This document shows positions 51,637-60,912 of a stretch of 64,000 bases of DNA, piece after piece (within the stretch, counting starts at the first letter, position 1; each line of letters opens with the position of its first letter). Below the pieces are notes generated by a model. It ran no database searches. It saw nothing but the letters and a program-made list of their open reading frames with translations, and had not been told where the DNA came from. Origin of the DNA: Thermogemmata fonticola. Lineage in GTDB: Bacteria; Planctomycetota; Planctomycetia; Gemmatales; Gemmataceae. Location: positions 248,001-312,000 of the forward strand of contig NZ_JACEFB010000003.1 of NCBI RefSeq assembly GCF_013694095.1. The letters run 5' to 3'. A program made the translations under genes and the position numbers.

Positions 51637-54600
51637 TTAGCGGGATTGGACAAGGAATTCGAGCAGATCGGCAGCCTGCTGCGGAGTGAGGTTGGCCAGC
51701 AGACCGTCAGGCATCAGGGAAAGACGCGACGGCGTGACAGAGACCACCTCCTGGCTCCGGAAGCGATGTTCCTTGTTGTCCGCATCGCGCAGGACGAGGA
51801 CTTGCGAGCTCCGTTGCACGAGCAAACCAGTCAGTTGCCGCTCGTCTTCGGTACGCACCAGGTATACCGCATAACGGGGGTCGATCTCCCGCGAGGGTTC
51901 CAGCAGGCTTGTGAGTAGTTCGGTACGGGTGCGCTGGCGGCCGATGTGGGTCAATTCCGGCCCCAAATCATTCCCTTGGCCGCTGTGTTTGTGACAATTG
52001 AGGCATTTCAGTTCGCTGCTGCGGAAGAGCACTTGTCCCCTTTGGGGATCGCCTGGAAGCGTCAGGATAGCCTGGGGTTTGGGGTTTGGCCCTAGCTTGC
52101 GGCCTTGCGGGTCGGGGGGAAAGTATCCCTCGAACAGATCGCGCATTGGTCCGGGTTCCAAGCGTTGGGCAGAGGTGAGGAGCCGTTGCCATTCCTCTGG
52201 GGTATGCGGCCCTCGGAGCAGTCGCAGGACAGCGGGGAAGTGGCGGAGTTTGCGGTCCAAGTCGTTCCAGTCGCGGTCGGGAGTCAAGGGGGGATGCTGG
52301 CCAAGGCTGCAAATCCAGTCGCTGAGCAATTCTATGGCAGCACGATCGGGCCATTCCGAACCCCAGTGCGGCATGCGGCCCCGGCCGAACTTGGCTACCC
52401 GATAAAGTAGCACGCTGCGGCCTGGTTCGCCGGGCGCCAGCAAGCGGGCATTGGCGAGTCCAAAATCTCCTTGCCGCGGACGTTCGTTGTAAATCCCCGT
52501 TTGGGACAGCGGCTTGGACAGCTCCAGTTCCAGGACCACCTGGCCGCCCCCGCCGCCAAAGCGATGGCAGTGCGCACAATTGACGTGCAGATAGCTGCGG
52601 GCCCGCCGCTCCAGGGACTGTCGGGCGTCGTAAGGATTGACCAATGCGGGCAGCCGACTGGCGGCCTGCTCCTCAAGGGGCGGCAAGGGGCGATTTTGGG
52701 CATCGACCCGTCGGATCAAACCCAGCCGCTGGAAGGCCAGCAGTTGGTTCCCTGAAGCGTTCGCCTTTGTGCAGCCCGGTCCGTTGAGCTGAGCCAGGTT
52801 GAACGCCAGAGTGAACTCCGCCCAGACATTATGGCAGGCCAGGCATTGGGCACGGCTCGGTACTTGCCAAAGCCAGTGGCGCCGGCCGCCCAGCACTTGG
52901 GCATCCGAAACAGCGAATATCCGTTCCAGTCCCTCCGCGGGGACCAAGTCCGCATCACTCTGGTCATCGCGCCACCAGTAGCTGTAACCGCGCCAGTCTT
53001 CCCCATCGTGATGGAGGATTTGCGTCTCGATCCGCTTACGTCCTTGGTCAGTTCGGATCGAGAGGGTTTTGACCAGTACGGCATCGGGGGGAAACTGCAA
53101 GTGGAAATTATGCCAATAGACCTGGCCGGGGAGAGGCCGCGGCTGCTCGAATTGCGTGACGAAGGTCAGGCCGGGTAAGGCGATATGCCATTCGGCTTCC
53201 GCTCCATCGAGCCATTGCCGGGCATTGGGAGCAAAGGAAAAGACACCAGGGGCGAGGCGATATTCCCGCACATTCTCGAATAGCCCCGTAGCACTTAGAG
53301 TGGTAGGAAACTGCTCGTTGGCGGCCGGAGCAGTATTGCGTTCCAGGGTGTATAAGTAACCGGTGTCGTAGTCGAGAAAATACAACTCCCCGGCGGCATC
53401 CTCGCCAAAGGCCACCACCCGCACGGAGGGCTTGACCAACTCCGGCATGTCACGGACCCGGCCGTCCGCTATGCGAGCGGCCCAAATACGCCGCGTCTCC
53501 CAATCGCCGAAAATATAAGCCCCTTCCAACTCCGGAAACTTCTGGCCGCGATAGACATAGCCTCCCGTCACACTCGCTGCGATCGTATGGGGCAGCTCAA
53601 TGAGCGGCGGGCGAATAGGAGTCGGACCGACTTTCTGATCCGGTTTGATCGGCTGCCGGCCCTCGACGATGCTCCAGCCGTAGTTCCCCCCTTTCTCCAC
53701 TTTGTGGACCATCTCCCACAATTCCCAGCCCACATCCCCGACCCACAGCTCCCCCGTTTGGCGATCGAAGCTCATCCGCCAGGGATTGCGGAAACCGTAG
53801 GCCCAAATCTCGCCGCGGATACCGGCTTGACCTACAAAGGGGTTGTCCGGGGGAATGGCATAAGGGCGTCCTTCTTGGCGGCGATCCACATCGATGCGCA
53901 GAATCGACGAGAGGAGATCGGAACAGTCTTGGCCCGTGTTGAGCGGGTCAGGGGGATTCGGACCGGCAGCATCACCCGTGGAGATGTAAAGCATGCCATC
54001 GGGACCAAAATGCAAATCCCCGCCATTGTGACCGCCGCCGACAAAGGTCAAAATAACTTCCTCGCTGGACGGATCGATGCGGGGCGGATCAGTATCCAGC
54101 ATGCGGAAACGGCTGACACGGGTGCCATCGGGGAAGCGTTCCCCTTCAGGTTTCTTCGGCACCAGGGTGTAGCAGACGAAACAGAGGCGGTTGCGAGCGA
54201 AGTGCGGATGAAACGCCAGACCGTAGAGCAGGCCGATACCGGCGGCACGCTCGTCCGGCCGTAATTGTCCCTTGGCCCAAGCCGACCGCAGGTCCAGCAC
54301 CAGGTCTTTGCGCGGTTCTCCGTTGCCTTCTGCTGGCCAGGTTACAGCATAGATGGCTCCCCCTTCCTCGCCAACATACAGGCGTTTCTCGGCCAGCGGT
54401 GTCCGAGCAATCAGCAGGGGCTTACGAAACTGCAACTGGCGGCCGATGCGAACGGGACGATACGGCGGCGGCGGGTCCGGCGAGCCTTTGATCCGGGAAG
54501 TGGTCCATCCAGGACCTTTGCGGGGGACAATCGTCGATTCCTTGGGAGATTCTGTTCCGGACGATTCCTGCTCAACCTGGTGCGATCCCCAAGCCAATGA

Positions 54601-54762
54601 CTGACCGAATACGGTAGGGTGAGGGTTCCTCGGTCCGGTGGGGAGGGCAGGAACGCTCAGGCCCATCGCCACAACCCCAGCTATCACGAGGATGACCCAT
54701 CGCCAACCCCTTGGACCTATTCCGGGGGAACACACACTTCTGGGGCTTTCCGTCGCTGTCAT
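51637..54762 (-). CDS. PQQ-type sugar dehydrogenase with three heme c motifs
   Basis: 1041 residues. An N-terminal hydrophobic segment (about 19-40) suggests export. Residues 95-480 form a glucose/sorbosone dehydrogenase-type propeller (GGDLHFGPDGMLYISTGD, PYAIPPDNPFVG, IWAYGFRNPWRMSFD, VGWELWEMVHKVEKGGNYGW). The second half holds three heme c motifs: CLACH (640-644), CAHCH (729-733) and CLNCH (920-924). The region between matches the layout of secreted dehydrogenase-cytochrome fusions. Electrons from sugar oxidation would pass to the hemes. The substrate is not known. The ATG follows AAGGGAAATCC. The exported methyltransferase follows directly. Confidence 0.88.
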   Translation of the reverse strand: MTATESPRSVCSPGIGPRGWRWVILVIAGVVAMGLSVPALPTGPRNPHPTVFGQSLAWGSHQVEQESSGTESPKESTIVPRKGPGWTTSRIKGSPDPPPPYRPVRIGRQLQFRKPLLIARTPLAEKRLYVGEEGGAIYAVTWPAEGNGEPRKDLVLDLRSAWAKGQLRPDERAAGIGLLYGLAFHPHFARNRLCFVCYTLVPKKPEGERFPDGTRVSRFRMLDTDPPRIDPSSEEVILTFVGGGHNGGDLHFGPDGMLYISTGDAAGPNPPDPLNTGQDCSDLLSSILRIDVDRRQEGRPYAIPPDNPFVGQAGIRGEIWAYGFRNPWRMSFDRQTGELWVGDVGWELWEMVHKVEKGGNYGWSIVEGRQPIKPDQKVGPTPIRPPLIELPHTIAASVTGGYVYRGQKFPELEGAYIFGDWETRRIWAARIADGRVRDMPELVKPSVRVVAFGEDAAGELYFLDYDTGYLYTLERNTAPAANEQFPTTLSATGLFENVREYRLAPGVFSFAPNARQWLDGAEAEWHIALPGLTFVTQFEQPRPLPGQVYWHNFHLQFPPDAVLVKTLSIRTDQGRKRIETQILHHDGEDWRGYSYWWRDDQSDADLVPAEGLERIFAVSDAQVLGGRRHWLWQVPSRAQCLACHNVWAEFTLAFNLAQLNGPGCTKANASGNQLLAFQRLGLIRRVDAQNRPLPPLEEQAASRLPALVNPYDARQSLERRARSYLHVNCAHCHRFGGGGGQVVLELELSKPLSQTGIYNERPRQGDFGLANARLLAPGEPGRSVLLYRVAKFGRGRMPHWGSEWPDRAAIELLSDWICSLGQHPPLTPDRDWNDLDRKLRHFPAVLRLLRGPHTPEEWQRLLTSAQRLEPGPMRDLFEGYFPPDPQGRKLGPNPKPQAILTLPGDPQRGQVLFRSSELKCLNCHKHSGQGNDLGPELTHIGRQRTRTELLTSLLEPSREIDPRYAVYLVRTEDERQLTGLLVQRSSQVLVLRDADNKEHRFRSQEVVSVTPSRLSLMPDGLLANLTPQQAADLLEFLVQSR

Positions 54763-55296
54763 GCTGGATTTCCCTTGCCTTGCCTCGGTTTGTCAAAAGT
54801 GGAACAGATGCCAGGCCGTGAGGCGGCTGTTCCCTCAAGGGGGAGTTCCAGACTCCTCAGCAGACCACACGGAACCCGCGATCTCTGGGATGGCACTGCC
54901 AGAGCAGAGGGCGCGATCCGAGCAGGTGGCACTGCTCTGGTAGGTAGCACTGCTCTATAGTAGTTGATGCGAGGCTGGTTGTAACAGCACTCTTCCCGTT
55001 TTCCGATCGAATGAAGGCTCAGTGCGAGGGGGGGGACTCGAACCCCCACGGCCGTTTTGGGGCCACTGGATCCTAAGTCCAGTGCGTCTGCCAGTTCCGC
55101 CACCCTCGCTACTACGTTGCGAGAACCTACCAGTAATTTATGAACCGCGGTCCTCTCCCGACAAATAAGGGGCACTCCTCCATACCTGATACAGGTTGTG
55201 TATTTTGGATGTTGGTTTCCTTGGCCAACCTGGGCTTCTCTGGACGACTCAGAAGTTACAGGGTACCCCTCTTTCAGGAGTTGCAGGGTAATGCCC
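54763..55296. other. Intergenic region containing tRNA-Leu
   Basis: 534 nt between two minus-strand genes. The tRNA-Leu gene lies at 55023-55108; the rest shows no gene. A short direct repeat GGTAGCACTGCTCT is visible around 54930-54960, where GGCACTGCTCTGGTA precedes GGTAGCACTGCTCTA. Confidence 0.55.
55023..55108 (-). tRNA. tRNA-Leu, anticodon UAG
   Basis: 86 nt on the minus strand. The acceptor stem GCGAGGG pairs with CCCTCGC. The anticodon loop CTTAGGA on the stem CTGGA/TCCAG gives anticodon UAG, reading CUA and probably other CUN leucine codons. A long variable arm (GTGGCCCCAAAACGGCCGT) is as expected for a class II tRNA. The T arm is GGGGGTTCGAGTCCCCC. The CCA end is not encoded. Confidence 0.96.
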
Positions 55297-57705
55297 CTAC
55301 GGAGTCAGGCACCGTACCAACCAATCCGCGATCACTTCCGCTGAACTACGGTCGGACTGCACTACAAACCGGGCAGGGAAATCGGGCTTCGATGCCGGGC
55401 GCTGTTTTGCTAGCGGAGACAAGAGGCTGTCCAACTCCTTTTGACTGTGTGCCTGGTTTCGGCTGTTGACCAAGGCTTCGAGACGCAAGGCTCGCGCTCG
55501 ACTGAGCAGCGCCAAAGCTGGGGTGTCTCGGTCGGTTCCTTCAGATTCCCTTCTCAAAAGACCCGGACGGATAGCGGCGAGCGGCAGATAAACAAAGGGT
55601 GATTCCAAGACGGAACGATAGGTGGCCAGGTCTCCTGGAGCGTACACCGCTTCGACATCCGAGCAAACGCCGCTGAGCATCAGCGCTAGCCGCGGACCAC
55701 TGGGGTCTGCGAAGGGGGGCAGTTGCGGCGCATCCCAAGGAACGGCGACCAACATGTCGGCAGGCTGGCATGGCGCCAGGTTCTCGCCCCAAAGAGCCAA
55801 GCGTTCGACCTTGCGGTTGAGCCTCAAGTCTGCGCCCACCGCTCGACGTAGCCAATGGTAAACCGCGAGCAAGTCGAATAAGCGAAACTCCTCCACGGCC
55901 ATTCCGAGCATAAGGGCTGTAGCCGCATGGCTGGTGCTGGCGGAAGTTCGTCCCGGTGTTCGGCTGGTGGCCGTTTCGCCAGTGTCGCGAACATCCACCA
56001 GGCAGACGGCGATTCCGCGCTGCAACAAGCGAGCGACCCCGGCAGCTTTCTCTTTCAGGAAAGAAGCCTTCCCTTGTGAACAGACCACCAGCACGACATG
56101 ACCCTGCCAGTCAGCCTGCGGTGGAGACAGGAACAAGACGGGGATCGGCATGCCGTCAAGATTGCGCAGCAAGACCCAGTGGGCAACGCCGCCCGGCCAT
56201 GGCTGTTGGCGAACGACCTGGCTCGTTGGCACCGCCGAGACTGGCTGCTTGTGTTGCTGGCACCATCTTTGCCAGAGCACTTCAGCGTTCGGGAGGGGCT
56301 TATCGGAGGGCTGTCGCGGCTCTTGAAGTGCGGCATAGCGTGGAAGCCACTCTTCCCACGGTTGCGGTTGCAAGGTCTGCCGAGCTTGAGGCGTCCAGCA
56401 GGTCAGCTCGGCCGCTGAGTAGCGCTGCGTATTTTCAGCTTCAGGAGGTTTCAAACCAAACCAGGCCTCCAATGCTTGATAGACTCCTGCTTGCCGATGC
56501 ACAGCGCCAATATGGGTGCAGTGGGTACTTTCCGGAGGTTTGCCAGTGAGCCGCCCCTTGCCCTGTGCGGAACGCAACTGTTTTTCCGCACCGTACCAAT
56601 TCCAGATGCGTTGCAGTCGTTTCCAGACCGGGTCACGCTGGCGATCCCAGCTAAACTCGTGGGCATAACATAATCCCCGTGGCGCTATCGAACCGACAAT
56701 CACCCAGGGCAAAAATCCATCCCCGGCCGAGCGGATTAGGTTCCGCGTGGATTCCCATGAGCCGCTGCCCGCATAAGGGAAACTCGCCTCCGCATCTTCC
56801 GGCAACGGATACGGGTCTTCCGGTTCTGGCCCGCCGAAGTTGAAGATGACCGCTGCCTTGATCCGCTCATCCACGGCGGCAGTTACGGCGGCTACATCAC
56901 CCCCACCGGCCACGCTGCCGAGTATCCCAATCCGCTTCTCATCCACTCCCGCATGGTCCAAAAGCACGCTCACGCCGCAACGCAAATCATGCACCATCCA
57001 ACCCATGAGCGTTTCGCCCAGTAGGTACAACTGCAGTGCCAGATTGTAGCGGAAATAATAGTCCTGGCGGCCGGGTCGAAATGGGCCGGGGAAACTCTTT
57101 TCGTCCACGAACGGATGAATACGCCGTTCGCCGTGACCGAGCAAATCCGGCACCAGCACCGCCGCTCCTGCCTTGGCCCACACAATCCCCATGTCTTGCA
57201 ATTCGCCGTGCCATTTCGGCGTATGGTGGCTGTGAACCAAAATCAAACCAGCAGGCCGGCCTCGACGCTGCTGCGGCAGATAAAGGTTGGCACTGACCCA
57301 AAGCCCCGGCCGACTCTCGTATACCAACTTTTCGATGCGATAACCCTCGCCAGCGATCGTTCCGGTTACCACAGTGCGGCGCGGCTTAGGCGGCGCTTCG
57401 GGAATGTTTAGCCCTTGCCGCAGACGTTGCAGTTTTTGGAGGCGAAAGGCTTCCCATTCCTCCCGGCTTTGGAGGCGCTGCCATTCTTCGGAACTGCGAC
57501 GATTGGCTTGCTGTAATTGCTCGGCTAGCCGGCGTGGCCACCCCTGCCGCAATGCTTGCCCCTCAGCGGACTTTTCCGGGTAAACGTCAGCCGTGAGCTG
57601 CCGTAACGCCTCTTGGACTTCTTCTCGTCGCTCTCCAGAGATGGTGACGCTGCACCATACCCCAAACCAGACGCAGCCGACCAGCCAGTAGCGGTGATAC
57701 CACAT
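55297..57705 (-). CDS. Secreted protein with two alpha/beta-hydrolase-like domains lacking a normal nucleophile elbow
   Basis: 802 residues. The N-terminus has a hydrophobic stretch (about 5-21) that may be a signal peptide. The first half has the layout of planctomycete acetylxylan-esterase-like hydrolases: PAGLILVHSHHTP, AVLVPDLLGHGER, then a helix, then KRIGILGSVAGGGDVAAV where the G-x-S-x-G elbow is expected, but Ser264 is out of place and Ala266 sits near the nucleophile position. The second half has GHVVLVVCSQG, GIAVCLVDVRDTGET and LALWGENLAP, where the elbow reads GEN (from 640). Both halves may therefore be non-catalytic or use a different residue. The ATG follows GGAGAAG. Confidence 0.75.
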   Translation of the reverse strand: MWYHRYWLVGCVWFGVWCSVTISGERREEVQEALRQLTADVYPEKSAEGQALRQGWPRRLAEQLQQANRRSSEEWQRLQSREEWEAFRLQKLQRLRQGLNIPEAPPKPRRTVVTGTIAGEGYRIEKLVYESRPGLWVSANLYLPQQRRGRPAGLILVHSHHTPKWHGELQDMGIVWAKAGAAVLVPDLLGHGERRIHPFVDEKSFPGPFRPGRQDYYFRYNLALQLYLLGETLMGWMVHDLRCGVSVLLDHAGVDEKRIGILGSVAGGGDVAAVTAAVDERIKAAVIFNFGGPEPEDPYPLPEDAEASFPYAGSGSWESTRNLIRSAGDGFLPWVIVGSIAPRGLCYAHEFSWDRQRDPVWKRLQRIWNWYGAEKQLRSAQGKGRLTGKPPESTHCTHIGAVHRQAGVYQALEAWFGLKPPEAENTQRYSAAELTCWTPQARQTLQPQPWEEWLPRYAALQEPRQPSDKPLPNAEVLWQRWCQQHKQPVSAVPTSQVVRQQPWPGGVAHWVLLRNLDGMPIPVLFLSPPQADWQGHVVLVVCSQGKASFLKEKAAGVARLLQRGIAVCLVDVRDTGETATSRTPGRTSASTSHAATALMLGMAVEEFRLFDLLAVYHWLRRAVGADLRLNRKVERLALWGENLAPCQPADMLVAVPWDAPQLPPFADPSGPRLALMLSGVCSDVEAVYAPGDLATYRSVLESPFVYLPLAAIRPGLLRRESEGTDRDTPALALLSRARALRLEALVNSRNQAHSQKELDSLLSPLAKQRPASKPDFPARFVVQSDRSSAEVIADWLVRCLTP

Positions 57706-58108
57706 ACCTGACTTCTCCCTGGGTATGCCACAAGAGTGAACACCGAGCCAAACCAGGCGCGTGGGGATAAGAGGCCCCGCCGAGTACGTGCTTCGGAATA
57801 CCTCGATTTATTTCAGTCTTCTGCACCCCTCGCTCGTACACCACCGGTCTGGCGGTGGGTTTCCACCCCCGCAAGCGGCGCACCAACGGCCTGCCCACGC
57901 GAAAGTTGTCAGGGTCGGAGTTATTCCTCGGCGTTCCCTTCCATGCTACAGAAGGAGGTGGTAAAATGAAGCGACAATCCCAAGGTTGCTGCATGGAACC
58001 GGGCTGCCTGATCAGTTCCGGAGTTGGATCTCTGCCACTGACACCGGCGGGAAGTCGGATCGATCGGCTCCGAGCGGCGGCCTGGGGTTGGTCTGTGGAG
58101 TGCGCATC
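57706..58108. other. Intergenic region with a strong ribosome-binding site and an out-of-frame upstream reading frame
   Basis: 403 nt between divergent genes. AAGGAGGTG at 57952-57960 precedes ATG at 57966, starting a 107-codon frame (MKRQSQGCCMEPGCLISSGV at the start) that runs to 58289 and overlaps the DUF4058 gene in another frame. No known family matches it. It may be an upstream reading frame coupled to the DUF4058 gene, or a true small gene. The rest of the gap shows nothing. Confidence 0.4.
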
Positions 58109-58795
58109 ATGCCTAGCCCGTTTCCCGGCATGGATCCCTACCTGGAAGACCCCAAACTTTGGCCAGAGTTCCAACACCAACTTGTGGCAGCTCTCTTTCA
58201 GATGCTTCTGCCCAATTTGTCCGACCGCTACCGAGCACGAATTGCCTGCCGGCAATACACGGCGGAGATTCCCCTGTTCACTTCCGTAATCCGCGAGAAC
58301 CATCAGGAGGAATACCTGGAGATCCGCCAGCGAAGCAGTCAGCGGCTGATCACCCTGGTGGAGGTCGTCAGTCCTGCCAATCGCACCACCGCCGAGGGAC
58401 GCCAAATCTACTTGAAACAGCGGCAGCAAGCGATCGCGGAAGGGGCAGCCACGGTGGAAATCTGCCTGGTACTGCAAGGCAAACCCACCCTCAGTTATCC
58501 CCGCGACGGCTTGCCGGACTTCGATTATGCCGTCTCGGTCACGCGCTCCGGCAGCCCCGAACGCTACGAAATCTACACCACCACGTTGCAAAAACGCCTC
58601 CCCAAATTCAAACTCCCCTTAGCTCCGGATGACCGCGATACCTTGCTCGATTTGCAAACCGCTTTCAGCCGCGCCTATGATCAGACCTTCCGGAATGCGA
58701 TCGATTACTCCCGCCCTCCTCACCCGGATGTGCCTTTGAGCGATGAAAAACGCCGCTGGATCAACGATTGGTTGCGACAGCAGAATGTGCGCTAA
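58109..58795 (+). CDS. DUF4058-family protein
   Basis: 228 residues. The opening MPSPFPGMDPYLEDPKLWPEFQHQLVAAL, then DRYRARIACRQY, RLITLVEVVSPANRT and GRQIYLKQRQQAIAEGA, is the DUF4058 signature; the family is common in planctomycetes and cyanobacteria and has no assigned function. LVEVVSPANR and the following Lys and Gln resemble nuclease-like Glu-x-Lys cores, but this is only a resemblance. The ATG at 58109 gives the conserved start. A strong ribosome-binding site further upstream belongs to a different frame. Confidence 0.88.
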   Translation: MPSPFPGMDPYLEDPKLWPEFQHQLVAALFQMLLPNLSDRYRARIACRQYTAEIPLFTSVIRENHQEEYLEIRQRSSQRLITLVEVVSPANRTTAEGRQIYLKQRQQAIAEGAATVEICLVLQGKPTLSYPRDGLPDFDYAVSVTRSGSPERYEIYTTTLQKRLPKFKLPLAPDDRDTLLDLQTAFSRAYDQTFRNAIDYSRPPHPDVPLSDEKRRWINDWLRQQNVR

Positions 58796-59203
58796 CTGTA
58801 CGCCAGCTCCGCAGCCCTAACCGGAAGGCAGAAACCGGCCAGGATCAGGGCCTCAGCAAACGGAGACCTGGCCCGATAGCCCCAACAATGCGCCGTCCGC
58901 CAGCGAGCGACCCTACGAAGCACGGACAATCCGCCCTGGGGTGGATGCAGCCGCTGCGGGAATTCTGAAAAAGATATGCTCCCAAGAGAAACTCGCGGGA
59001 GATTTGGCCGTCTAACAGGGAAATCTTTTTGAGAGGGGGGAACATTCGCAGAATCAATGCACTATAGAGAAACAGACGTGAAATTGTTCTGAATCGATGA
59101 TATGCTCAAACTACGGGAGCGACTCCTCCCTGGGGGGAACCTGGAGTAACCTAGGAATCGCTTTGTGTAGCCCACCCCGGCGGACCAGCCGGAGCCAACG
59201 CCC
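58796..59203. other. Intergenic region upstream of the second kinase gene
   Basis: 408 nt between same-strand genes, AT-rich near 58970-59110. No gene or clear terminator found. Likely carries the promoter of the kinase gene. Confidence 0.45.
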
Positions 59204-60778
59204 ATGACTCAGGATATGTCCCAGCTCACCACGCTGGGGGATTATGAAATCCTCACCAAGATTGCTGAAGGCGGCATGGGAGCCGTGTACAAAGCACGTC
59301 ATAGTCGCACAGGCGCCATTGTCGCCATCAAGGTGATTGCCAAGGATACGGCTCGCAATCCCGTTCTGCTCCAGCGTTTCAAACAGGAATTCGACGCCGC
59401 TCGCCTGATCGACCACCCCAACGTGGTCAAAGCGCTGGAATATCACGCCCAACCGCACCCCTATATCGTGATGGAATATGTGGATGGCGAGTCGGTAGGG
59501 CAGCGCCTGCAACGCCGCGGCGCCTTCGAGGAACAGGAAGCTATCCGCCTCATTGCCCAAGTATGCGAGGGACTGCAACGAGCCCACAAACAAGGATTGG
59601 TCCATCGGGACGTCAAACCGGACAACATTCTGATCACCCGCGAAGGACAGGCGAAGCTAACCGACTTGGGTCTGGTCAAGGATATAGAAGCTGACCTGAA
59701 TCTGACGCGCACGGGGCGTGGCTTGGGCACTCCGCACTACATGGCGCCGGAGCAGTTCCGCAATGCGAAAAACGTGGACGTTCGCAGCGACATCTACTCG
59801 CTCGGAGCCACGCTTTACGCCATGGTCACCGGTGTCGTCCCCTTCGAGAACACCAACCCGCTGGACTGCTGGATGCGGAAAATCCGCAATGAGTTCCCCA
59901 GCCCCCGCGAATTGAATCCCAAGCTCTCCGAACGGGTGGACTGGGCGATCCGCCGGGCCATGAGTGCCGAACCGGAGCGCCGCCCCGCGAGTTGCCGGGA
60001 GTTCCTCGAAGACCTGACCGGCCAGAGCCGGGCCGCTTCCACCAGTCGGGCGGGCTTGTCTGGAAAACTCGCATCCAGTGCCGGTACTGACATGTGGTAC
60101 ATGGTGTACAAGGACGAGCAGGGAACCACGCACACGGTCAAAGGGACCACTGATGGCATTCGCCGGGCCTTGCAGGATCGCTTGCTGGGCGACCCCGCGA
60201 AGATTTTCGTCAGCCGCCAGAAGAGCGGGCCATTTACTCCTCTGGTCAACGTGACAGAGTTCCGGGATCTGGTGGTCAATCCGGCCCCCCTGGAGGATGC
60301 CCGGCGTTCGGGAGTCATTGGCCGCAGCAGTAGCGGTTCCGGCGTCCTTCCTCCCCCGGCTCTGCGCGCAGACTCTGATCCTGAAGCGGTCAACCTGGGC
60401 GGAACGCCTTCGCCGAGTCTGGCTCGCTCCAGCACCTTCCGCGGGTCGCCTTCCGGCAAACTCGTTTCCCCCTCCGGAAGACTGCCTCAAGTAGCCAGCG
60501 GCGGGCCAACCAGCGGACGCTTGCGTCCGGAACCTCTGGTCGACCCCCATGCCGAAACGATCGCGGTGACTCCCGCCACCGCCACACCGCCTGAAGAATC
60601 CCGCCTACCCGTACCAGCAAAGTCCGCCGCGAAAAAAACCTTACGTCCCAATCACCCCTCGCCCCCGCACCGCCAGGGGCAAACAACACAGTGGCAAACA
60701 ACGCTCGGAATGGCTTTGCTGCTGCTGACTGTGGCCCTCCTCGCCGCTTTCATCGGCTACTTCATCTTCACCCGCTGA
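59204..60778 (+). CDS. Serine/threonine protein kinase with C-terminal membrane anchor
   Basis: 524 residues. The kinase domain (about 14-272) has the Gly-rich loop IAEGGMGAVYKA, Lys43 in VAIKVI, Glu63-region helix QEFDAARLIDHPNVV, VHRDVKPDNIL with catalytic Asp136, DLG (154-156) in place of DFG, and GTPHYMAPEQ. DLG is seen in many active bacterial kinases. A second, non-kinase region (about 290-350: DMWYMVYKDEQGTTHTVKG, IRRALQDRLLGDPAKIFVSR) resembles the GYF-like or DUF4339-like domains of planctomycetes. A Ser and Pro-rich linker leads to a C-terminal membrane helix (about 500-521). The active domain should face the cytoplasm. A start at 59216 is possible. Confidence 0.93.
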   Translation: MTQDMSQLTTLGDYEILTKIAEGGMGAVYKARHSRTGAIVAIKVIAKDTARNPVLLQRFKQEFDAARLIDHPNVVKALEYHAQPHPYIVMEYVDGESVGQRLQRRGAFEEQEAIRLIAQVCEGLQRAHKQGLVHRDVKPDNILITREGQAKLTDLGLVKDIEADLNLTRTGRGLGTPHYMAPEQFRNAKNVDVRSDIYSLGATLYAMVTGVVPFENTNPLDCWMRKIRNEFPSPRELNPKLSERVDWAIRRAMSAEPERRPASCREFLEDLTGQSRAASTSRAGLSGKLASSAGTDMWYMVYKDEQGTTHTVKGTTDGIRRALQDRLLGDPAKIFVSRQKSGPFTPLVNVTEFRDLVVNPAPLEDARRSGVIGRSSSGSGVLPPPALRADSDPEAVNLGGTPSPSLARSSTFRGSPSGKLVSPSGRLPQVASGGPTSGRLRPEPLVDPHAETIAVTPATATPPEESRLPVPAKSAAKKTLRPNHPSPPHRQGQTTQWQTTLGMALLLLTVALLAAFIGYFIFTR

Positions 60779-60912
60779 GGCCGCTCTGCGCCGACGGCAC
60801 TGCTTGCTCGCTCCATCCACGCCACGCCGGGGATACGCTCATGCAGATGGCAGCTAGCATTGCGGGGTATCTCGTATGAGAGCCACGTATGCGAGCCACA
60901 GTTGGAATGCTG

